Below are positions 1 through 4,586 of a stretch of DNA of 5,638 nucleotides, one piece after another. A model generated the notes under the pieces. The model was given only the letters and a program-made list of their open reading frames with translations, had not been told where the DNA came from and did no database searches. The stretch spans positions 1 to 5,638 of the forward strand of contig RFIY01000385.1 in NCBI GenBank assembly GCA_003695505.1, written 5' to 3'. The translations under genes and the position numbers were made by a program. Source of the DNA: Candidatus Dadabacteria bacterium. GTDB taxonomy: Bacteria; J088. The stretch's first letter is position 1, and each line of letters begins with the position of its first letter.

Positions 1-13
1 GAACGCCCGGGAA

Positions 14-30
14 CCCCGCCGCAGGCGGGG
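14..30. repeat. GC-rich 7-bp hairpin at window start
   Basis: CCCCGCC (14-20) and GGCGGGG (24-30) are perfect reverse complements around a 3-base loop (GCA). No T-run follows on either strand, so it does not look like an intrinsic terminator. It sits at the edge of the palindrome-rich non-coding block and is probably part of that repeat material. Confidence 0.5.
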
Positions 31-59
31 CGGCCCAGCCCGCGGCCCCAGCGCGTTTT

Positions 60-89
60 GGTGCCTTTTGCGCAAGACCAAAAGGCACC
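60..89. repeat. Perfect 11-bp inverted repeat (stem-loop)
   Basis: GGTGCCTTTTG (60-70) pairs exactly with CAAAAGGCACC (79-89) around an 8-base loop. The 3' side runs into a GC-rich self-complementary stretch (CCGGCCGGCCGG, 89-100), and neither strand has a T-tract after the stem, so a standard rho-independent terminator is unlikely. It could be a transcript-end hairpin of an upstream gene outside the window, or an element of the repeat island. Confidence 0.6.
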
Positions 90-106
90 CGGCCGGCCGG
101 AGGCCG

Positions 107-190
107 GACGGAACCCCAACGAGACCAACGCTCGCCGCGCAGCGGCACAACAACGGTCGTCATCCCGGCCCCGAGCCGGGATCCAGCCAC
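107..190 (+). repeat. Intergenic direct repeat, copy A
   Basis: This stretch and 422-501 are diverged copies of one sequence. Both start GACGGAACCC, share ACCAACGCTCGCCGC and AGCGGCAC, continue into CATCCCGGC, and end CCAGCCAC. Within the copy, GCCGC (134-138) and GCGGC (142-146) form a small hairpin; the stem is identical in copy B while the loop differs (GCA here, AAA there). The copy also contains the hairpin element at 158-186. The copies start 315 bp apart and bracket the inverted hairpin pair. Identity is judged by eye at roughly 80 percent. Confidence 0.7.
158..186 (+). repeat. CGTC-hairpin-CCA palindromic element 1
   Basis: CGTC is followed by an 8-bp stem, ATCCCGGC (162-169) with GCCGGGAT (175-182), around a 5-base loop, then CCAG. 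The same architecture (CGTC, stem-loop, CCA) occurs at 246-287 on the other strand and at 374-402. This arrangement resembles the short palindromic intergenic repeats common in proteobacterial genomes (CGTCAT-stem-ATCCAG type). Family assignment is from memory; the palindrome is seen directly. Confidence 0.65.
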
Positions 191-245
191 CGACGGCTGC
201 TCGCATTGGTACCGAACACAACCGACGCACCAGGCCGCGCAGTGT

Positions 246-287
246 ATGGACCCCGGATATCCGCCTGCGGCGGATTCCGGGGCGACG
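246..287 (-). repeat. CGTC-hairpin-CCA palindromic element 2, long-stem version
   Basis: On the + strand CCCCGGA (251-257), a bulged T (258) and ATCCGCC (259-265) pair with GGCGGAT (269-275) and TCCGGGG (276-282): a 14-bp stem with one bulge and a 3-base loop. Read on the - strand it begins CGTCGCCCCGGA and ends TCCGGGGTCCAT, matching element 3 (374-402) at 12/12 and 11/12 bases of the two arms, so the two are inverted copies. The inner ATCCGCC/GGCGGAT stem is an extra segment absent from element 3. An alternative 9-bp pairing also exists between 271-279 and 303-311. Confidence 0.7.
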
Positions 288-343
288 GGAGTGGGAGGAT
301 TGCGGAATCCGGAGTGACAATGCGGCCTGGCCTTCACCGGCAT

Positions 344-373
344 AAGGGGTCAGGTCTTGAATCTTGCATTCTC
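344..373. repeat. Possible mobile-element or REP-associated end motif
   Basis: The segment AAGGGGTCAGGTCTTGAATC (344-363) followed by TTGCATTCTC is lower in GC than its surroundings and abuts palindromic element 3. I have the impression of having seen this type of sequence beside transposase genes in proteobacterial genomes, but cannot verify it here. No transposase gene is present in the window, so at most it is a solitary end or remnant. Confidence 0.3.
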
Positions 374-402
374 CGTCGCCCCGGACCTGATCCGGGGCCC
401 AT
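374..402 (+). repeat. CGTC-hairpin-CCA palindromic element 3
   Basis: CGTC is followed by GCCCCGGA (378-385) pairing with TCCGGGGC (391-398) around a 5-base loop (CCTGA), then CCAT. It is the short form of the element lying in opposite orientation at 246-287. The two copies can also pair with each other over their arms, so the 246-402 block could form a larger cruciform. Confidence 0.65.
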
Positions 403-421
403 CTGAGTCGGCCGAAAACCT

Positions 422-501
422 GACGGAACCCAACCACCACCAACGCTCGCCGCAAAGCGGCACCGTAAACCGCCATCCCGGCACGGCGCCGAACCAGCCA
501 C
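422..501 (+). repeat. Intergenic direct repeat, copy B
   Basis: Diverged second copy of 107-190 in the same orientation. It keeps the small hairpin GCCGC (449-453)/GCGGC (457-461) with an AAA loop. Its right half still reads CATCCCGGC and ends CCAGCCAC, but the downstream arm of the CGTC-hairpin element is degraded (GGCGCCGAA instead of GCCGGGAT). It ends immediately before the candidate promoter of the esterase gene, so the repeat island reaches to within about 40 bp of that start codon. Confidence 0.65.
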
Positions 502-530
502 ATGACCATAAACTGAGTAAGTGCTAACAT
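502..530 (+). promoter_or_regulatory. Candidate sigma70-type promoter for the esterase gene
   Basis: ATGACC (502-507, 4/6 to TTGACA) and TAACAT (525-530, 4/6 to TATAAT) are separated by exactly 17 bp in a locally AT-richer stretch. The predicted start of transcription falls at about 537-538, on the ATG itself, so the transcript would be leaderless or nearly so. No Shine-Dalgarno sequence is seen between 510 and 537, which agrees with that reading. CATAAT (528-533) is an alternative -10. Confidence 0.4.
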
Positions 531-537
531 AATCGCC

Positions 538-1476
538 ATGAACGACCGCGGCCACTCGCTGACCTTGCCCGAACGCGTCGTCTTTGGCGTCGCCAACCTC
601 GAACGGGGTGTCGTTCCGGCACTGGCCTGGGGCGTCAACGAGATTCTGCCACGTCTGATGCACCTGGCCGCCGACGAGCGCTTCCAGGTCTTGCGCGGCA
701 TTCCGTACAAACTGGCCGACGAGCAGCCGATCAGGCTCGACGTGATCCGCCCGGCCGGACCCGGGCCGTTTCCGGTCGTCGTCGGCATCCACGGCGGCGC
801 CTGGATGATCGGCCGCAAGGAGAACCTGCGCCACGCGGGGACCTGGTTCGCGAAGCACGGCTTTCTGACCGTCCTGATCAATTACCGCCTTGCGCCCGCG
901 CATCGCTGGCCTGCTCAGGCCGAGGACGTCCGCGATGCGCTGATCTGGGTACGCCGCAACGCCGAGGCCTTCGGCGGCCGGCCCGACCGGATCGGTGTGT
1001 TCGGCGACAGCGCCGGCGGCCACCTGAGCGCCTGGGGCGCGGCGGTCACCGCCCGTGCCGAGGATCCTGAGCTGCCCACCATCGCCGCGGCCGCGCACTG
1101 GTATGGCGTATTTGATTTCGAGAAGTTCTCGCGAGTCCCCTGGCATCGAACACCGCAGATCCTCGAAGCGCTGTTTGGTGATGATCGATCCCGCTGGCGT
1201 GAGGCCAGTCCGCGCTACCATCTCGACGACCCCGGCCGACCGCTGCCGCCGACAATGCTGTTTGCCGCCGGCGGTGACCCGCTCTGGTCGCAGTCGCTGA
1301 TGTACGCACGCGAACTGCGACAGCGCGGCGTCGAGGTCGAGCTGAAGAAATACAAGCGTAACATCCACGGCTTTCTGAATCTGCCGATGTCGCCCGAATG
1401 CCGGGCATCACTCAAACACAGCGCACGCTGGTTCGACCGCTGGCTGCGCGACGACCAGGGCGCACAGGCGGCCTGA
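538..1476 (+). CDS. Alpha/beta-hydrolase-fold esterase (BD-FAE / HSL-like)
   Basis: A predicted cytoplasmic serine hydrolase of 312 residues that should cleave a carboxylic ester. The oxyanion-hole motif HGGAW is at residues 85-89. The nucleophile elbow GDSAGG is at 156-161, making Ser158 the nucleophile. Asp247 in GGDPL and His277 in NIHGF are in the right order and spacing to complete the triad. The segment INYRLAP (114-120) is also typical of this group. No signal peptide or membrane segment is evident. The ATG at 538 is chosen because it is the first start after the repeat island and residues 1-50 read as ordinary coding sequence, though the ribosome-binding site is missing. The stop lies 2 bp before the next gene, so the two are probably co-transcribed. 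The family is clear (dienelactone-hydrolase/feruloyl-esterase-like or hormone-sensitive-lipase-like), but the substrate cannot be read from sequence. Confidence 0.9.
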   Translation: MNDRGHSLTLPERVVFGVANLERGVVPALAWGVNEILPRLMHLAADERFQVLRGIPYKLADEQPIRLDVIRPAGPGPFPVVVGIHGGAWMIGRKENLRHAGTWFAKHGFLTVLINYRLAPAHRWPAQAEDVRDALIWVRRNAEAFGGRPDRIGVFGDSAGGHLSAWGAAVTARAEDPELPTIAAAAHWYGVFDFEKFSRVPWHRTPQILEALFGDDRSRWREASPRYHLDDPGRPLPPTMLFAAGGDPLWSQSLMYARELRQRGVEVELKKYKRNIHGFLNLPMSPECRASLKHSARWFDRWLRDDQGAQAA

Positions 1477-1478
1477 CC

Positions 1479-2417
1479 ATGCGCATCGGCATCGCGCTGC
1501 CACAGGTCGGGTCCGGCATCGGCCGCAACGAAGTACTGACTGCGGCCCGCGCGGCAGAGGCCGCCGCTTTCGACAGCGTCTGGGTCGTCGACCGCATCTG
1601 CTACCCCGAACAGCCGCGCGCGCCCTACCCCGCGTCGCCGGACGGACGCCTGCCCGAGTCCTGTACACGCGTACTCGACCCGCTCAGCCTGCTCACCTTT
1701 GCCGCTGCGGCGACCGAACGCATCCGGCTCGGCACGAGCGTGCTGGTGCTGCCGTGGTATCCACCGCTGTTGCTTGCCCGGCAACTGGCGACGATCGACC
1801 AGCTTTCCGGAGGACGTCTCGCGCTCGGTTTCGGTACCGGCTGGTCCCCCGATGAATACGAAGCAGTCGGTGTGCCGTTCCGTGAACGGGGCCGGCGCGC
1901 CGATGCGGCACAGGCTTTTCTGGAAGCGTGGTTTGCCGGGGACTCCTTTTCATGGGACGACGAGTTCTGGACCGTCGCGCCCGTGCGGAACGAGCTGCGC
2001 CCGCATCAGCAGCCACGTCCACCGATCTACTGGGCCGCCTTCGCGCCGCGAACGCTCGACCGCGTTGCACGTCTCGGCGACGGCTGGATGCCCGCCGGAC
2101 TGCCCGCCGCGGTGACAAAGACCATTTTTGCGCAGATTCGTGAGCGTGCCGCGAACTATGGACGCGACCCGGAAGCACTGGAACTGGTCATCCGCGCCAA
2201 CGTGCTGCCGACACGCAGGCCCGTGGACAAACCGGGGCGCATGCCCTTTGTCGGCAGTCACGAACAGATCGCCGAGGATCTGCAGGCGTTCGCGGATATC
2301 GGCACCGATGAGCTGATCCTCGAAAGTCACGGGTTCTTCGCCGGCGGAAAGGACGTCGCCACGGCGATCGAAGCGCTTGCGGAACTATGCCGTTCGACCG
2401 GTCTGTCCGCCCGATAA
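1479..2417 (+). CDS. Luciferase-like (LLM class) flavin/F420-dependent oxidoreductase
   Basis: A 312-residue predicted cytoplasmic TIM-barrel oxidoreductase of the bacterial-luciferase-like superfamily. It opens with the first barrel strand (MRIGIALPQ), then EAAAFDSVWVVD (27-38), TERIRLGTSVLVLP (79-92) and the family signature QLATIDQLSGGRLALGFGTGW (102-122 region), with RLGDGWMPAG at 198-207. It resembles the TIGR03619-type 'F420-dependent' subgroup, but whether it uses F420 or FMN cannot be decided from sequence. An in-frame ATG exists upstream at 1398 but lies inside the esterase gene. The ATG at 1479 is preferred because it places the barrel strand at the N-terminus and is preceded by AGGCGG (1466-1471), a weak ribosome-binding site 7 bases upstream. 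The 2-bp gap to the esterase suggests a shared transcript and perhaps a shared catabolic pathway (hydrolysis plus oxidation), but that is inference. The stop is TAA. Confidence 0.88.
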   Translation: MRIGIALPQVGSGIGRNEVLTAARAAEAAAFDSVWVVDRICYPEQPRAPYPASPDGRLPESCTRVLDPLSLLTFAAAATERIRLGTSVLVLPWYPPLLLARQLATIDQLSGGRLALGFGTGWSPDEYEAVGVPFRERGRRADAAQAFLEAWFAGDSFSWDDEFWTVAPVRNELRPHQQPRPPIYWAAFAPRTLDRVARLGDGWMPAGLPAAVTKTIFAQIRERAANYGRDPEALELVIRANVLPTRRPVDKPGRMPFVGSHEQIAEDLQAFADIGTDELILESHGFFAGGKDVATAIEALAELCRSTGLSAR

Positions 2418-2439
2418 ATTCGGGATTTTCGCTTGCATC

Positions 2440-2462
2440 GCTGGTATACTCAGTGCATCAGC
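2440..2462. promoter_or_regulatory. Imperfect dyad overlapping the argD -10 element (candidate operator)
   Basis: Around the central C2451, 8 of 11 opposed base pairs are Watson-Crick and two more are G/T: GCTG (2440-2443) with CAGC (2459-2462), T2445 with A2457, and ACT (2448-2450) with AGT (2452-2454). It encloses the -10 hexamer, a typical place for a repressor site. In addition TGCATC occurs twice 20 bp apart (2434-2439 and 2454-2459), about two helical turns. It does not resemble the classical ArgR box. Operator function is inferred only. Confidence 0.3.
2442..2450 (+). promoter_or_regulatory. Extended -10 promoter for argD-argF-downstream gene
   Basis: TGG followed by TATACT (2445-2450) is a near-ideal extended -10 element (TGn + 5/6 match to TATAAT). 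No good -35 hexamer is found at 16-18 bp spacing, as is common for extended -10 promoters. Transcription would begin near 2457, giving a leader of about 37 bases before the argD start. It is the only clear promoter between the oxidoreductase stop and the three overlapping downstream genes. Confidence 0.6.
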
Positions 2463-2493
2463 AATTACAGGCAACCCGGATCCCAGCCGACGC

Positions 2494-3681
2494 ATGACCG
2501 ACAGCACCGCCGATACACTGGCCCAGCGGGGCCAGCGGGTACTGATTTCCAATTACCGCCGTTTTCCCGTCGCGTTTTCACACGGTGAAGGCAGCCGTCT
2601 GTTCGCGACAGATGGACGCGACTACATCGATTTTTGCGCTGGCATCGCGGTCAACAGCCTCGGCCACGCACACCCGGCCCTCGTCCGGGCACTGCGCGAG
2701 CAGGCCGGACGCCTGTTGCATGTCTCCAACCTCTACGAAATTCCCGAGCAGATCGCGATCGCCGAGGCGCTGGCCGAACGAACCGGCTTCGACCGCTTCC
2801 TGTTCGTCAACAGCGGTGCCGAGGCCAACGAAGCGATGATCAAATTCGCACGAAGCTGGGGAGCGCCGCAAGGACGCTATCGGATCGTCGTCGCCCACGG
2901 GGGCTTTCACGGGCGGACACTGGGCGCGCTGAGCGCGACGGCCCAGCCAGCGCTGCACGACGGCTTTGCTCCGATGCTCGAGGGGTTCGACGCGGTGCCG
3001 TTCGGGGATGCGGACGCAGCAGCCGCGGCGATCGGGCCGGAGACCGCGGCGATCCTCGTCGAACCGCTACAGGCCGAAGGCGGTGCGGTGATGCCGCCGG
3101 ACGACTACCTGCCGCGCCTGCGCGAGATTTGCGACGAGCATGGCATCCTGCTGCTGATCGACGAAGTCCAGACCGGTATTGGTCGTTGCGGTGAAATGCT
3201 CGGGCAGCAGTGCTGGAACGTCCAGGCCGACGCGATTTCACTGGCCAAGGGACTGGGCGGCGGCGTGCCGATCGGCGCGCTTGGCGTCCGGGAACGGTAC
3301 GGGGACGTGCTCGGTCCCGGTTCGCACGGCTCGACGTTTGGCGGCAACCCGCTCGCCTGCATCGCGGCGCAGACGGTCATCGCTACGGTGGACGACGCCT
3401 TGCTGGCACGCATCCGCGATCTGGGTGAGCGGCTGCGCGCACGCCTCGACGCGCTGACCGGACCCGCGCTGTCCAACGTTCGCGGTCGCGGACTGTTCGT
3501 CGCCTTCGATACACCCGACGCGGGCGCGCTGGTCCAGGCTGCACTCGCTGAAGGTCTGCTCGTCGTCGGCGCAAAACAGAACGCCGTCCGGATCCTGCCA
3601 CCGCTGGTACTGACCGATGATGAATGTGAAGAAGGACTGCGGCGCCTGGAACGCGCCGTGGCACGACTGGTGACGACATGA
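2494..3681 (+). CDS. argD: Acetylornithine aminotransferase (class III, PLP-dependent)
   Basis: Predicted to transfer the amino group from glutamate to N-acetylglutamate semialdehyde, giving N-acetylornithine in arginine biosynthesis; many family members also accept succinyl-diaminopimelate. The protein is 395 residues, normal for ArgD. Visible hallmarks: GHAHP (57-61), NSGAEANE (106-113, phosphate-binding turn), FHGRT (138-142), IDEVQTG (222-228) with Asp223 contacting the pyridine nitrogen, LAKGLGGGVPIGA (250-262) with Lys252 as the Schiff-base lysine, STFGGNPLA (280-288), and the substrate-carboxylate Arg366 in VRILPPL. The usual VEPxQGEGG motif reads EPLQAEGG (190-197), a Gly-to-Ala change. 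The frame is open from an ATG at 2377, but that start would overlap the previous gene and span the promoter, so the ATG at 2494 is chosen although its ribosome-binding site is weak. The last codons overlap the argF start (ATGA). The adjacent argF favours ArgD over GABA or other omega-aminotransferases. Confidence 0.9.
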   Translation: MTDSTADTLAQRGQRVLISNYRRFPVAFSHGEGSRLFATDGRDYIDFCAGIAVNSLGHAHPALVRALREQAGRLLHVSNLYEIPEQIAIAEALAERTGFDRFLFVNSGAEANEAMIKFARSWGAPQGRYRIVVAHGGFHGRTLGALSATAQPALHDGFAPMLEGFDAVPFGDADAAAAAIGPETAAILVEPLQAEGGAVMPPDDYLPRLREICDEHGILLLIDEVQTGIGRCGEMLGQQCWNVQADAISLAKGLGGGVPIGALGVRERYGDVLGPGSHGSTFGGNPLACIAAQTVIATVDDALLARIRDLGERLRARLDALTGPALSNVRGRGLFVAFDTPDAGALVQAALAEGLLVVGAKQNAVRILPPLVLTDDECEEGLRRLERAVARLVTT

Positions 3682-4586
3682 CGACACGACTCCGCCATCT
3701 GACTCGCTTGCTCGATCTCGAGCGCGCCGAACTTGCCGCGCTGATCGAACGTGCCGACGCCCTGCGTCAGGGCGCGGAACCGCGCCGCTTCCCGGACAAG
3801 ATCCTTGGCCTGGTGTTCGAAAAGCCGAGTACGCGCACCCGCATCAGTTTCGAGGCGGCGGCGTTCCGGCTGGGTGCCGGCAGCGTATTCATGACCCAGC
3901 GCGACAGTCAGTTGCAGCGCGGCGAGCCCGTGCGCGACACGGCGCGCGTGCTTGGGCGGTATCTGGATGCACTGGCACTGCGTACATTCGCGCAGGAAAC
4001 GATCGAAGAGAGCGCACGCTACGCCGGCGTCCCGGTCATCAACGCGCTCAGCGATCGCTACCATCCCTGCCAGACGATCGCCGACCTGCTGACGCTGCAG
4101 CAACACCTGGGCCGCTTCGAAGGATTGCGGCTGGTTTATCTTGGCGACGGCAACAACGTCTTTGCGTCGCTTGCCGAGGCGGCCGCGCTCGTCGACATCG
4201 ACCTGGTGTTTTGTGGGCCCGAGGGGTACGATCCCGATCCGGACCTCGTCGCGGAGGTGCGTGAACTGGGGGGACGCGTCACGACGATTCGCGACCCGGA
4301 ACAGGCCGTCGCCGGGGCGGATGTCCTGTACACCGACGTCTGGACGAGTATGGGGCAGGAAGAGGAGTCCGAACGGCGGCGCCGCGATCTGGCCAGCTAC
4401 CAGATCAACCGCGATCTTCTTTCGGTCGCGGGTGACGCCCTCGTTTTGCACTGCCTGCCGGCCCACCGCGGCGAAGAGATCACAGACGACGTGATCGAGG
4501 GGGCGCAGAGCCGCGTATTCGATCAGGCTGAGAATCGGATGTGGGCGCAAATGGCGGTGTTGGAGGCTATCTGGTCGCGCGAATGA
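3678..4586 (+). CDS. argF: Ornithine carbamoyltransferase (anabolic type)
   Basis: Cytoplasmic enzyme, normally trimeric, that condenses ornithine with carbamoyl phosphate to make citrulline. The protein is 302 residues, the usual length for the short bacterial anabolic type. The carbamoyl-phosphate loop STRTR is at 51-55 within EKPSTRTRISFE. RTF (102-104) and HPCQ (129-132) complete the phosphate/carbamoyl site. DVWTSMG (220-226) and HCLPAHRGEEI (258-268) are the ornithine-side motifs, including the catalytic Cys259. These signatures separate it from aspartate carbamoyltransferase; HCLPAHRG and SMG point to ornithine rather than N-acetylornithine. The ATG overlaps the argD stop as ATGA, with GGTGA (3669-3673) just upstream, so translation is likely coupled. 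Its own stop overlaps the next start in the same way. The product of argD is converted to ornithine by a deacetylase or acetyltransferase encoded elsewhere. Confidence 0.95.
   Translation: MTTRLRHLTRLLDLERAELAALIERADALRQGAEPRRFPDKILGLVFEKPSTRTRISFEAAAFRLGAGSVFMTQRDSQLQRGEPVRDTARVLGRYLDALALRTFAQETIEESARYAGVPVINALSDRYHPCQTIADLLTLQQHLGRFEGLRLVYLGDGNNVFASLAEAAALVDIDLVFCGPEGYDPDPDLVAEVRELGGRVTTIRDPEQAVAGADVLYTDVWTSMGQEEESERRRRDLASYQINRDLLSVAGDALVLHCLPAHRGEEITDDVIEGAQSRVFDQAENRMWAQMAVLEAIWSRE

Noticed and set aside
14-30. Rho-independent terminator at the window start
   Set aside because: A GC-rich hairpin is present but no T-run follows on either strand.
58-406. Two overlapping + strand open frames in the repeat island
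   Set aside because: Low-complexity Arg/Pro-rich translations read straight through hairpins; no ribosome-binding site or family similarity.
334-1368. Minus-strand open frame (344 codons) opposite the esterase
   Set aside because: Antisense to a gene with intact catalytic motifs; no recognisable domain, and one end lies in the palindromic repeat island.
1398-1478. Upstream ATG start for the oxidoreductase
   Set aside because: It lies inside the esterase gene; the ATG at 1479 begins directly with the first barrel strand and has a possible ribosome-binding site.
2404-2435. ArgR operator upstream of argD
   Set aside because: Neither the enteric ArgR box nor the Pseudomonas-type half-site is matched convincingly.
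2377-2493. Upstream ATG start for argD
   Set aside because: It would overlap the oxidoreductase gene and translate through the promoter; ArgD homology begins just after the ATG at 2494.
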